Of a DNA stretch of 64,000 bases, positions 20,884 to 31,914 are shown piece by piece. The notes beneath the pieces are model-generated. The model saw nothing but the letters and a program-made list of their open reading frames with translations. It had not been told where the DNA came from and ran no database searches. Each line of letters begins with the position of its first letter. Position 1 is the first letter of the stretch. Source of the stretch: Topomyia yanbarensis (Eukaryota; Arthropoda; Insecta; Diptera; Culicidae); assembly GCF_030247195.1 (NCBI RefSeq), contig NC_080671.1, positions 99,125,845-99,189,844 on the forward strand, in the 5' to 3' direction. The position numbers and the translations under genes are program-made.

Positions 20884-22206
20884 ATGACTTCCCCTGACGG
20901 CGGTTCATCTCAAGGTGAGATGGACGTCGAAATAAAATCGGCTCCCCGGCTCAAGGTATATCCGAGCTCGGCCACCGGGCCATTTGTGATCTTCTTTCGG
21001 ACCAAAGAAAAAAAGTGTTTGAATCTGTTGCAGATTTCTCGAGTTCTGACGGATCGGTATTCGGCCGTGACAGAAATATCGAAAATTCGGCCTGATAAGC
21101 TTCGGGTGGTGGTTAACAGTTCAACTCAGGCAAACGATATTGCTGGATACGAGCCCTTTACGAGGGAGTACAGGGTGTATATTCCAGCTAGCAGGGTTGA
21201 AGTCAGTGGGGTCGTTTCCGATTCGAGTCTGAATTGCGAGGACCTGCTAAAATATGGGACTGGCTGTTTCAAAGACCCCATGCTTAAGCCAGTGAAGATA
21301 CTGGAATGCAAACGTTTGCATTCAGCATCAGTCGCAGCTGACGGGAAGAAAACATACGTCAACTCAGACTCTTATCGGGTGACCTTCGCCGGCTCTGCCC
21401 TGCCTAATTACCTCCTTTTTGACAAGGTTCGTCTACCTGTTCGCCTCTTTGTGCCGCGGGTCATGAACTGTACTAATTGCAAACAATTGGGACACACAGC
21501 CTCCCATTGTAGCAATAAAGCCCGCTGTGGGAAATGCGGTGGGAATCATGCGGATGATTCCTGTTGTAGAGATGTCGAAAAGTGCCTCTACTGTGGGGGA
21601 AACCCACATGATCTCCCTTCATGTCCCGCGTACAAACAGCGCGAGGAAAATCTTAAGCGTTCCCTTCAGGGACGCTCTAAGCGATCTTTTGCAGAAATGC
21701 TTAAGATAGCTACGCCACCTGTCTCTACGAACATCTTTACCAACTTGTCTACTGACGAAGGCGACTGTGATGAACCCCAGGAGGGAACATCTTCTGCTGT
21801 GCCTAGAAGTAGTAGAAAAAGGAAGAACATTTCCTCTTCCAAGCTTCGTCGTAAAGGCCAGAAGGTGTCTCTTCATGGTCCCCCTAAAATAACTACTCAA
21901 GGAAGTACTGGTGCAAAACCGAAGCAAGTCGCTCCCGGTCTCAGTAACCTGAGCTCAGAAAAGGAGTTCCCAGCACTTCCAGGAACATCAAAAACCCCAA
22001 GTGTTCCCATATCTCAGCCAGAGAAAGAAAACAGTGCTGGCTTAATAAATTTCTCTGACATTGTGGATCGTATTCTTACAGCGTTAAACATTTCTGACCC
22101 CCTTAAAAGTATCTTGATAAGCTTTCTCCCCGCAGTAAAAACATTCTTGATGCAGTTCACTGCGAAATGGCCCCTCCTTTCAGCGATTGTATCCTTCGAT
22201 GGCTAA
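20884..22206 (+). CDS. I-clade LINE ORF1: gag-like RNA-binding protein
   Basis: 440 residues, open from ATG to TAA. The protein would coat the LINE RNA in the ribonucleoprotein that carries out target-primed reverse transcription. Residues about 196-247 hold three zinc knuckles in series: CTNCKQLGHTASHC (CX2CX4HX4C), CGKCGGNHADDSC (CX2CX3HX4C) and CLYCGGNPHDLPSC (CX2CX4HX4C). The N-terminal half (about 25-190) is the gag-like region, and residues about 255-335 are rich in Lys, Arg and Ser, suiting nucleic-acid binding or nuclear entry. The last 60 residues are hydrophobic and may mediate self-association. The ATG at 20884 is preceded by caaaa, a good insect initiation context. Its stop overlaps the ORF2 start in ATGGCTAA. 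No lesion is visible. Confidence 0.9.
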   Translation: MTSPDGGSSQGEMDVEIKSAPRLKVYPSSATGPFVIFFRTKEKKCLNLLQISRVLTDRYSAVTEISKIRPDKLRVVVNSSTQANDIAGYEPFTREYRVYIPASRVEVSGVVSDSSLNCEDLLKYGTGCFKDPMLKPVKILECKRLHSASVAADGKKTYVNSDSYRVTFAGSALPNYLLFDKVRLPVRLFVPRVMNCTNCKQLGHTASHCSNKARCGKCGGNHADDSCCRDVEKCLYCGGNPHDLPSCPAYKQREENLKRSLQGRSKRSFAEMLKIATPPVSTNIFTNLSTDEGDCDEPQEGTSSAVPRSSRKRKNISSSKLRRKGQKVSLHGPPKITTQGSTGAKPKQVAPGLSNLSSEKEFPALPGTSKTPSVPISQPEKENSAGLINFSDIVDRILTALNISDPLKSILISFLPAVKTFLMQFTAKWPLLSAIVSFDG

Positions 22207-25200
22207 TTCATCGAACGAGGTCAAGGATTTAATCACTGTTCTACAGTGGAATTGCAGAAGCATTATCCCGAAAATCGATTCGTTTAAAATCTTACTAAAT
22301 AATTTGAAATGCGATGCATTTGCCCTATGCGAGACATGGCTCACTTCAGAAATAACCCTACACTTCCACGATTTTAATATTATTCGCTTGGATCGAGAAG
22401 ACTCTTACGGAGGAGTACTTTTGGGGATCAAAAAGTGCTATTCTTTCAATCGGATCGACCTCCCCTCGACACCAGGCATTGAAGTTGTCGCTTGCCAAAC
22501 CAGAATTAAAGGCAAAGAACTTTGCATTGCTTCCACCTACATCCCCCCGAGAGCCTCAGTTAGCCACCGACGGCTTTGCGATATTGCGGAACTCCTCCCC
22601 GCACCGAGGCTAGTTTTAGGTGACTTTAACTCCCACGGCACGGCATGGGGTTGCCTTCATGACGATAATCGATCTACCCTACTCCATGAGCTTTGCGACA
22701 ACTTCAATATGACTATTTTGAATACGGGTGAAATGACACGGATTCCTGTCCCTCCAGCGCGACCGAGCGCCTTAGATCTGTCCCTCTGCTCGACATCGCT
22801 GCGGTTAGATTGCATGTGGAAGGTAGTCTCTGATCCCCACGGCAGCGACCATCTGCCAATCGTAATTAATATTGCTAACGGTTCAGGGCCACCGAATACA
22901 ATCAATGTTTCGTATGACCTCACACGAAATATTGATTGGAAGAGCTACGCGTCCGCGATATCCGAAAAAGTAGAATTGACACAAGAGCTTCCTCCGGAGG
23001 AAGAGTACGGGTTCCTGGCTGGCTTGATTCTCGATACCGCGATTCAAGCTCAGACTAAACGCGTACCAGACGCGAATTCACGCGGGCGTCCTCCCAATCC
23101 ATGGTGGGACAAGGAGTGCTCAGACGTGTACGCGGAGAAGGCCGCTGCGTATAAGACCTTCCGGGACGACGGGCTGCCAGCTAGCTACCGACAGTACGCG
23201 ATGGCGGAAACGCGCATGAAGAGTTTGATAAAAGCAAAAAAACGTAGCTACTGGCGCCGGTTCGTCGACGGACTAACGAGAGAAACATCGATGAGCACTC
23301 TTTGGAGTACGGCCCGGCGCTTACGAAACCGAAACAGTACCAATGAGAGCGTGGAATATTCAAATCGTTGGATATTCGATTTTGCCAAGAAGGTTTGTCC
23401 GGATTCCGCCCCGGCACAGAAGATCTACCGCGCCGCGTCCCCTCACAATAACGCGAACGAAACACCGTTTTCGATGGTGGAGTTCTCACTTGCTCTCTTA
23501 TCATGTAACAATAAAGCCCAGGGCAAGACAGAATCAAATTTAACTTGTTAAAGAATCTGCCAGACTCTGCCAAGAGACGCTTGTTGAATTTATTTAATAA
23601 GTTTCTTGAGGGTAATATTGTCCCTCATGACTGGAGGCAAGTGAAGGTCATCGCCATTCAAAAACCAGGAAAACCAGCCTCCGACCACAACTCGTATCGA
23701 CCGATTGCAATGCTGTCCTGTATCCGAAAGTTGTTCGAGAAAATGATCTTGTTTCGCCTCGATAATTGGGTTGAAGCAAATGGCTTACTGTCAGATACAC
23801 AATTTGGTTTCCGCAAAGGCAAAGGGACGAACGATTGTCTTGCGTTGTTCTCAACAGAAATTCAAATGGCTTATGCTAGCAAAGAGCAGATGGCATCAGT
23901 TTTCCTAGATATAAAGGGGGCTTTTGATTCAGTTTCTATCGAATTTCTTTCTGAGAAGCTGCACCAGCATGGTCTTTCACCGACTCTAAACAACTTTTTG
24001 CTAAACTTGCTGTCTGAAAAACATATGCATTTTTCGCATGGTGATTTATCGACATCACGAATTAGCTACATGGGTCTTCCCCAGGGCTCATGTCTAAGCC
24101 CCCTTCTCTATAACTTTTACGTGAATGACATTGACGAATGTCTTGTCAATTCCTGCACGCTAAGGCAGCTTGCAGATGACGGTGTGGTCTCTATTACAGG
24201 TCCTAAAGCTGTCGATCTGCAAGGACCATTGCAAGATACCTTGGACAATTTGTCTGCTTGGGCCCTCCAGCTAGGTATCGAGTTCTCCACGGAGAAAACT
24301 GAGCTAGTCGTATTTTCAAGGAAGCGTGAACCAGCGCAACTACAGCTTCAATTAATGGGTCAAACTATTGCTCAGGTTTCAACTTTCAAATATCTCGGGG
24401 TCTGGTTCGACTCTAAAGGAACCTGGGGATGTCACATTAGGTATCTGAAACAGAAGTGCCAGCAAAGGATCAACTTTCTCCGTACAATAACCGGAACATG
24501 GTGGGGTGCCCACCCAGGAGACCTGATCAGGCTGTACCAAACAACAATATTGTCGGTGATGGAGTACGGGAGTTTCTGTTTCCGCTCCGCTGCGAACATA
24601 CATTTCATCAAACTAGAGCGAATCCAATATTGTTGTTTGCGTATTGCTTTGGGTTGCATGCACTCGACACATACGATGAGTTTAGAAGTGCTGGCGGGCG
24701 TCCTTCCGCTGAAAAATCGATTTTGGGAACTCTCATATCGATTGCTCATCCGATGCGATATCTTGAACCAGTTAGTAATTGCAAATTTCGAAAGGCTTGT
24801 TGAGCTCAATTCTCAAACTCGATTTATGTCCTTGTACTTCGATTACATGGCACAAAATATCAATCCTTCTTCATACTATCCCAACCGTGTCAATCTCTTT
24901 CATGCTTCTGATTCAACTGTATTCTTCGACACATCCATGAAAGACGAGATTCGTGGAATCCCGGATCACATACGCCCGCAAGTGATCCCAAGCATCTTTC
25001 ATAGTAAATTTCGAGAAGTCGACTGCAACAAGATGTTTTACACCGACGGGTCAAGCCTCGACGGCTCCACTGGCTTCGGTATATTCAATCAAAACCTCAC
25101 CGCCTCATTCAAACTCAATGATCCTGCTTCAGTTTACGTCGCAGAACTTGCTGCTATTCAGTATACCCTTGGGATCATTGATACTTTGCCCACCGATCAT

Positions 25201-25884
25201 TACTTTATTGTCTCGGATAGCCTCAGCTCAATCGAGGCTCTCCGTTCAATGAAACCTAGAAAGCACATTCCATATTTTCTGGGGAAAATCTGGGAGCGCC
25301 TGCGTGCTTTGTCTGTAAGATCGTACAAGATTACCTTAGTTTGGGTTCCCTCGCATTGCTGCATTCCAGGTAATGAAGAAGCGGACTCTTTAGCTAAGGC
25401 GGGCGCTTTACAAGGTGACATATATGAAAGACCAATTAGCTTCAGCGAATTTTTCAGTATTACTCATCAGAGAACCCTCGAAAGTTGGCAAACATCATGG
25501 AGCAATGGTGAACTGGGAAGGTGGCTACATTCGATAATCCCTAAGGTATCGACGAAACCTTGGTTCAGAGGGATGGATGTGGGTCGGGATTTCATTCGCG
25601 TGATGTCTCGGCTCATGTCCAATCACTACACGCTGGACGCACATCTCCGGCGTATTGGGCTCGTGGATAGCGGTATCTGCGCTTGTGGCAACGGTTATCA
25701 CGAAATCGAACATGTTGTCTGGGCATGTGCCGAGTACTGTTCTGCCAGATCTCAACTATTCGATTCCCTTCGGGCCCGAGGAAGATCACCCAATGTCCCG
25801 GTTCGAGATGTACTAGCAAGCCGCGATATTCTCTACATGTCCCTTATATACACGTTCCTCAAAACCATCAATATCCAAATTTAA
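22199..25884 (+). CDS. I-clade LINE ORF2: endonuclease-RT-RNase H polyprotein, one frameshift
   Basis: The ATG at 22199 overlaps the ORF1 stop by 8 bp, suggesting coupled or reinitiated translation. Repaired length would be about 1228 residues. APE-type endonuclease: QWNCRS near residue 17, LGDFNSHG near 140, SDHLPI near 215. Reverse transcriptase: KPGKPASDHNSYRPIAM near 490, FLDIKGAFDSVS near 568, GLPQGSCLSPLLYN near 625, catalytic LADD near 657. RNase H: YTDGSS near 947, AEL near 981, SDS near 1005, NEEAD near 1058. A C-terminal Cys/His motif (CACGNGYHEIEHVVWAC) is near 1160. The frame shifts near 23519-23522: one C is missing in a run that otherwise encodes the usual linker, and the frame resumes in the 23545-25884 frame. 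This copy is therefore probably inactive by one base. Confidence 0.88.
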
Positions 25885-26941
25885 ATGCCCCTATCTTTTC
25901 TCTTATCATTCCCAGAAGTGCCCTCTTCCGCCTACCGTACCCCAACGATGGTTTGATACGACTCCAAGACGAGACAAAACATCTGTCGAATGAACCAACA
26001 ACACGAGATCTACAGTACAACATCACACGCGCAGCGCGGTGTGTTCCCGATCCGTATCTGAGCCGTACTACGAAATCGTCTGGAGGAACCCCTGCCGGCT
26101 CGCGGAAAACCGCCCGGCGTCCCAATACTTGATACATCCGTTCGAATCTGTAATCCTGGCCGTTGATTCCTGATGCCGGAAACTGAAGTTTATATCCCCC
26201 CCCCGTTCAGTCTTGTCCACCCTCTCTCCCATGTCTCTGATACACAGATGTATGTCTTCACCCCCTTCTCCCCTTGAATATCTTCCCAAAACTTATGTGC
26301 CCCCCTATCTTCTAGTGTTAGTTGATCAATCCATTCGAATCTGTAATCCTGGCCGTTAATTCCTGATGCCGGAAACTGAAAGTTTATATCTCACCCCCCC
26401 CCCCCCCCTTCAGCCTTGTCCACCCACCCTCCCATGTCTCTGATACACAGATGTATGACTTCACCCCCTTCTCCCCTTGAATATCTTCCCAAAATTTATG
26501 TGCCCCCCTGTCTTCTAGTTTTAGTTGAACAATATTTAATCTCGTTAAGAAATGCGCAACAGTACCACTACTTTAAAATAGTCCTAATTAATTCCCCTTA
26601 ATCTTGAACCACTCTTTCTAGTTATCTCTAGTTAATAAGCTTGTAAAATGTTCCGCTTAGTTAATAATTATTTTTTCTACAATCTCCCTTCTAAAAATCA
26701 TAAAGTGAATTACTATACAAAGAACACACAAATGACCCGTCCCCCAAATCTTACGAATATTATACTATACCCTCTTTTATATGTATAAGTTAGCTGTAGT
26801 TTTTTTTAGTTTTATTATATAAAACAAAATAATATTGAAATGTTTAAGTTTTAAGAAATTCAAAATGTAAAACAATGAAAAAATGGCACCTTTAAGCTAA
26901 CGCATACGTGCCTTATCAAATAAACAAATTGAAAAAAAAAA
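25885..26941 (+). other. LINE 3' untranslated region with tandem duplication and A-tail
   Basis: About 1.06 kb follow the ORF2 stop. It contains a tandem duplication, a 15-base C run at 26394-26408, AT-rich sequence after 26530 and a terminal run of A residues. The 3' end of such LINEs is recognised by the element's own reverse transcriptase. The last 60 bp (near caaataaacaaattg) would be the tail. Confidence 0.75.
26141..26527 (+). repeat. Tandem duplication, two units of about 193 bp, in the LINE 3' region
   Basis: Unit 1 starts at 26141 and unit 2 at 26334, each with ttcgaatctgtaatcctggc, later gatacacagatgtatg and ccttctccccttgaatat. The units are nearly identical, differing mainly in C-run length and a few bases, so the duplication is recent or kept homogeneous. 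Confidence 0.9.
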
Positions 26942-27085
26942 ATCACGTTTGAGCAGTCGTTCGATTGAAACACAAAGTGTGTTTTAGTTTTTAGGGATTT
27001 GCGTCAAGCCGGCGCTAATCTATTCCGACATAAAGTTAGTGTCGGTTTCTGATGAGGCGAAGCCGAAACGCAAACATGTAACAAG

Positions 27086-27581
27086 TAAGGATTTGTGCCC
27101 TTCAAGTGCAAAGACTGGTTTTACCAAAAAAAATTTCGCCCTAGTGAGAAATTTGGTGTTTACCCAATTTTCCTCCTTAGGGTGAAATATAGCATAATAA
27201 GGTAAAGTTTGTTTCAGATGCCTCATACATTTAACAAGGGAAGAAAAAATCGAACAATGGACGCACCGAACTTTGAAAAACTATAACGGGTAAACCGTTC
27301 ATCGAAACCTCCTCAAATTTAGCCAAATAGCTACTCATATTCTACATCATATTTCAAAAATAGCATTGGAACGAAAATAACGCATATTTTTTTGACTTTC
27401 CGCCTCGGCATCACTGTGCGTCGGTCTGTTATACAATTTCCATGAAATTCTTAATCACATCCGTGTTCTGCCGCCAGTATACCATAGATAGGATCTTACT
27501 TGTATCGATCCTAAAGTGCCAGTTGGCACATCAATTGAGCCAGGGTGCCAGGGTGTACTAAGATATTTATTAAAATCTTTA
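27086..27581. other. No recognisable gene
   Basis: AT-rich DNA to the right of the foldback element. I looked for the missing part of the interrupted Jockey RT here and did not find it. Confidence 0.4.
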
Positions 27582-27585
27582 TTAA

Positions 27586-27698
27586 CCCTCCGGAAGTCGC
27601 GCAAATGGCTCACTGAACGAGCCGCTGTTGCTCTAAGGCAGTGTCGCTAGGTTTTCAGAGCAACGTGCACCCAGTGCACTAGCGCGATTGTCGGAAGG
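27586..27698. mobile_element. Small TTAA-flanked MITE (113 bp)
   Basis: TTAA lies at 27582-27585 and 27699-27702. The ends CCCTCCGGAAGTCGCGC and, reading inward, CCTTCCGACAATCGCGC are imperfect inverted repeats. The interior is GC-richer than its surroundings and non-coding. It is another member of the TTAA class in this window, with its own terminus. Confidence 0.65.
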
Positions 27699-27702
27699 TT
27701 AA

Positions 27703-29567
27703 AATCTTAGTGGAAGCTGCACAGACCCGCTGCAACTGAGCTGCTTTCCGATTTATGTACTTAATTATGCGTTTGAAAATTTTATATCTGTTATATATTT
27801 ATAAATATTCAATTGCCTACTTCGAACTTTTTATAGTATTAATAAAAAGATTTGACTATCTCATCAAATAAAGAAAAGAAAAAGTCGTGTTCAAATGCGA
27901 AAAAAATCTATTTCTTTATAAATTTTAAATATTTTAAATGAACTTAATATTACGATTAAGTTTGAATGTACTTCATCCAAAAGTTGAGAAACGAACAATT
28001 AAAAAAAGTAATTTTTAGCAACGAGGAAACTAAACATACAAAATCAATGTGACCATCCGAAACTTCGAAAAAAATACCTACTACATTTAACTCGAAAACT
28101 AGATTTGTAAATACAGTGATTAGTGTTTTAATCGTATTCCACACTTTGGAAAACAAATCCTTCACGGATGCTTTTGGATCTAATCTCGACTTTCATCATG
28201 CCTTTGAACGCTGGCGCTATTATGAATGAGAATTGCAACCATCGAATGTTTCAGTCTCGTCTAGCCGCAATCTAGCTAACCATTCTCACAACAACTGCGC
28301 ACACGACGAACCTTCGGTATACCTAGTGCTTGTCGCTATGAATAGCTCACAAGCTGTTATTGAAGTGTCCGAAATAGCTTGCGCGCCTAAACGAAAACAA
28401 ATAACTAGGTGGGTTTTTTTTAACATTCGACGCTTCTTGCATATCATTCTCTGACGTCCGTTTTCGATTACGGGTGGGACCGTGAATTTACTTCTAGGTA
28501 GCACTATAACCGCAGCAATCTGCAATCGCTGAGTAACCAACCAACCGAGCCGCCGAGATTCCAACGTTTACTGTGCCTGTCTGTCAGTTGGTTCGATCTA
28601 GTGGAAAAGAACCGTTAATGGCCGTGAAAATTTAATAAGCATTGCGACAAGCGTCGGATTTGCATACCGGATACATAAATTATACTATGGCGGAACCGCC
28701 TCTGGAATTGGGAAAATTAGTTTTTCAGTAGCCACATGATTAACTACTTTGGCTCAAACTCTAGGAACATCTGGAATGCCTGCCGGCGGGAAGAGAGGCA
28801 CATATGTGTGCCAAATTAGCCGATGGTTTATTCATAAAAAATGAATGATGTTGTTTATAGCACGTCCGTTTCGGTTAATCATTCACACCCACGAGGTGTA
28901 GAGACATTTGTGAAATGGAATTTTACATCTTGCAGTGGGCCGTTGCTGTTTTTTTTTTGAAAAAGGTCATGCTGGGCCCTATTACACTCGTTTACAGTTA
29001 ATTGAATCCTAAACATTTTTTCGTCATTCCCGTAGCAAAAGGGTGGGCCATCTGAAATTGAAAATTCGTCCATTTTTTATGCATTGAAAAAAATATTTTT
29101 CGCATCTTACAAAAAATATGTTTTCATTTCAAGTTAAGCAAATCGAAAGTATTTACTTGGGCCCATAGATTCTTTATATAACATTTTGTGATCACAATTT
29201 CCCCTCCCCTAGGTTGAGGGGTTTGACGCTATTGCAAACATCATCAAGCATATTGCGTGCATCAGTGCTAAAGAACCTCTGACAGACAATTGCTTTAAGA
29301 TGCTTATTGCATTACGCCTCGATAGTGGTGCATCGAGGAGACCGAGAAAGTCTTATGGCCCTTTTTATGTTTTGTGTTTTTTATACTTTCATACTCAACC
29401 ACTAGCCTGTGCGCGGTGGTGTGGCCGGCTGGCGGGTCGACGTGGACTGACTGTTGCGGTGAGCCGTGGTTGTTGACATTGTTTCGCAGTGTTGGTGGAC
29501 GGGGCTCACAGTAAGAGTCATTGTGTGTCCATTTATCGGTCGACTTCGTCATCGTGCACAGGCTAAT
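27703..29567. other. No recognisable gene
   Basis: Unique-looking DNA. Open frames at 28233-28454 (+) and 28286-28564 (-) overlap on opposite strands, and neither has a known motif. The more GC-rich part near 28560-28800 and 29290-29560 shows no exon I can define. Confidence 0.35.
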
Positions 29568-29571
29568 TTAA

Positions 29572-30089
29572 CCCATTCATGCCCATGTTGTTTGTGGACA
29601 ACAACTTTTTTAAACAGCTATAACTTTTGTTTGAGGCAAAATTTCTTCACAAAAGCAAGTAAGGCTAATAAATGTGACTATTGCCTTTCATTTGAGTATT
29701 AACAGTTGCAAGGATCAGCTCTAGAACTAAAGTTATTGCAATTAGTCTGATTGGATTTCGATGTAGCAGTGTTGCCAGGAAAGTTTATGTTGATGACGGA
29801 AAATGAATTTTTCATATATCTTCGCTATGTTGCAATATTTTTAAAAACTGATAAAACTTATCAATGTAGACTGTCTTTGGTTACGTTTTCCACACAATAG
29901 GACTACTGTAAATATTCTAGAAGAATTGCATTGAGCATTAGAAGGTAAAAATTGAGCAGCTTCTAGCACTGCAAGGGAAGCACCTACGTTTATGAAAAAA
30001 AGCATTTCGTGCTTCTTGAAACCTTCGTTTTCAAAGAATTTTTTTTTTGAAACCCTACATGCACTAGAAAAAAGTTGGGCATGAAAGGG
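29572..30089. mobile_element. piggyBac-type (TTAA) MITE, copy 2, intact
   Basis: TTAA lies at 29568-29571 and 30090-30093. The ends are CCCATTCATGCCCA and, reading inward, CCCTTTCATGCCCA, 13 of 14 matching. It is 518 bp and non-coding. It shares long blocks with the interrupted copy at 502-3558 and serves as the reference for that copy's right end. Confidence 0.82.
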
Positions 30090-30093
30090 TTAA

Positions 30094-30585
30094 TAATAAA
30101 ATTAATTTAATAAATAAACCTATTAGTTGTCGTTTTTGAATAATTGTAGTTTTTAGTACAGGGATGCAATTGTTATGTGCTAGTCGTTTGTCTATCTGTG
30201 TAGGTGTTCGTCTGAGTATTTGTTACAGTTGGGTTAGGGAATGGATGCAGAACTGGCGAATATGATAGAATGGTGGCTAATACTTCCGGTATTCAATTTG
30301 TGCATTCGATTCGATGCATTTGGGAAAGTTGGATTGGATAATTTAAGGTACAATTAATTTACCGATGCACATGAATCATCCATTCTCGGTCAGCATAGCA
30401 TAATGAAATTATAGACGAGTAAAGTAGTATGATTGCATATTACATGTGTTTTTCTATTCTACTTCATTATTCAGTTATAGTATCGGCCACTTTATACGTG
30501 TTATGATACCTTTTATCACTATATCTCTATATTATACTCTATCTGTACTCATATAAGTACAAACGCACAAACGCTGGTGGCCTTT
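30094..30585. other. No recognisable gene
   Basis: AT-rich spacer between the TTAA MITE and the tandem repeat. I see nothing definable in it. Confidence 0.4.
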
Positions 30586-30589
30586 GCGA

Positions 30590-31500
30590 TAATACAAACC
30601 TGATCACAAACGCGACCATGCAATTGCAATCATCTACACAAAGTTACGCCCACGATTTCGCCAACATTAAAACACCCCAGTAGTTAAGTGAACGTTGAAG
30701 CACCTATAAATTTACAAACGCGGTCTCAAGCCTTAACCCACCACTCGCGCGATCATGAAACGGTCTCGTCCAGAAGTCTAACCTCTTGCCTTCAGTTGGA
30801 CCAATAAAATAAATGACGCTCATATTCACTAGACATCACGTTCCACGGTGACATGACCGGGAGCTAGTGATATGGGGGAAACTGACACTCCTGTACCATC
30901 TGTACCATACACTAAAAATTAAGGATCAGCTTCACGGTCCGCGCGATCATTCAAGAATACACGCCATAAATAATAATTATGAAATCAAAATTATGCACGT
31001 GACAAACCCGTTTACGTATAAATGCTTGAGTTCTTCGCGACCATTAACGGCACCCACACCCGCTATCTCGCAAACATGATAACTTCCCGGTGATAAGGTG
31101 AACGTCTCAGTGCTTCCACATTTTCAAACGAGGTCTCAAGCGTGAACCTAAAAACTTCCACGCTCCCACGATGATGAATCGGTCACTTCCGGAAGTTTCT
31201 ATCCTTGGAATCAGCAGACCAGGTCCACGCCTTCAATTGGACCAATCAATAAAAGAAAGCTCTCATATCCACTGGACAACACGTTCTATGGCGACTTGAC
31301 CGGGAACTCTAGGGAGATGGAAGATCTCACTTTCGTCTAGCAGCCGTACACCAAAAAATAAGTATTAGATTCACGGTCCGCGCGCGATCATCCCACAACA
31401 CACGCGAATATGCGAAAAGCACGCGGTTATAAAATAGAATTTATACACGCGAAGTTACGTACACGTTAGCACACGCGACTTATGAACGCACACGCGATTG
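30590..31500 (+). repeat. Tandem duplication of about 410 bp units
   Basis: Two diverged units line up. aagtgaacgttgaagc near 30684 pairs with aggtgaacgtctcagtgc near 31096, and further matches are aacgcggtctcaagc/aacgaggtctcaagc, ttcagttggaccaat/ttcaattggaccaat, gacatgaccgggagct/gacttgaccgggaact and attcacggtccgcgcg in the second. The region is unusually rich in CG dinucleotides (cgcgatc, acacgcg) for this AT-rich window. It is non-coding and the family is unidentified. Confidence 0.75.
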
Positions 31501-31914
31501 AACACGTTATTGTAAAAACGCTTGAGCCCTTCGCGATGATATACGCGATAGCGCGCCCTTCCGAGAACCTAGCTCTAAAGCTTCAGAAGGACAACTCTCA
31601 AAAAAGCATTTTGTAATCACAGTTGCACAATAAGATCGCTATTTTAACATATATATTGAAAATGAAATTTGAAAATTTTTCTTGTATTCTTTAGCTAAAA
31701 ATAATTCACCCGAATTTTTTGTTTTGGCTGAATATGATAATTTTTTTTCAAGTCATTAGTTTTTGAACTTTTGATGTTTATAATATTGAACATTTTTCAA
31801 TCACTTATAACTCTGAAACCATTCGATATATGGAAAAAATATTAAATAATAAAAGTTGTGTTTTTAAATGAGCTTTTTTTGTTATATAACTTATAAAATT
31901 TGCAATGCAATTGA

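Larger units (their letters stand above)
20578..26941 (+). mobile_element. Full-length I-clade non-LTR retrotransposon
   Basis: A 14-bp target duplication ATCACGTTTGAGCA flanks the element (20564-20577 and 26942-26955). Parts in order are a 5' untranslated region of 306 bp, ORF1 (20884-22206), ORF2 (22199-25884), and a 3' region of about 1.06 kb ending in ttgaaaaaaaaaa. Having an APE endonuclease, RT and RNase H in one ORF2, plus an ORF1 with three zinc knuckles, points to the I clade. One frameshift in ORF2 is the only obvious lesion, so insertion was probably recent. Older copies of the same family are at 10040-12360 and 51223-53045. It sits in the right arm of the foldback, next to the hAT insertion. 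Confidence 0.9.
16083..27085. mobile_element. Long foldback (inverted-repeat) element interrupted by two insertions
   Basis: The left arm is 16083 to about 16282, the loop about 16283-16319. The right arm is 16320-16381, continuing at 20569-20577 and then 26956-27085 once the inserts are removed. Outer ends read CTTGTTACA in both directions, followed by GCGTTTCGGCTTCGCCTCAT. The arms are about 200 bp and over 90 percent identical by eye. The inner part repeats the theme (gatgaggcacagtgaagccg versus gatgaggcgaagccg), so the arm is self-similar. There is no coding capacity of its own and no clear target duplication (flanks tattttt and taaggat). A short fragment of the family occurs at 56583-56625. 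Confidence 0.82.
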
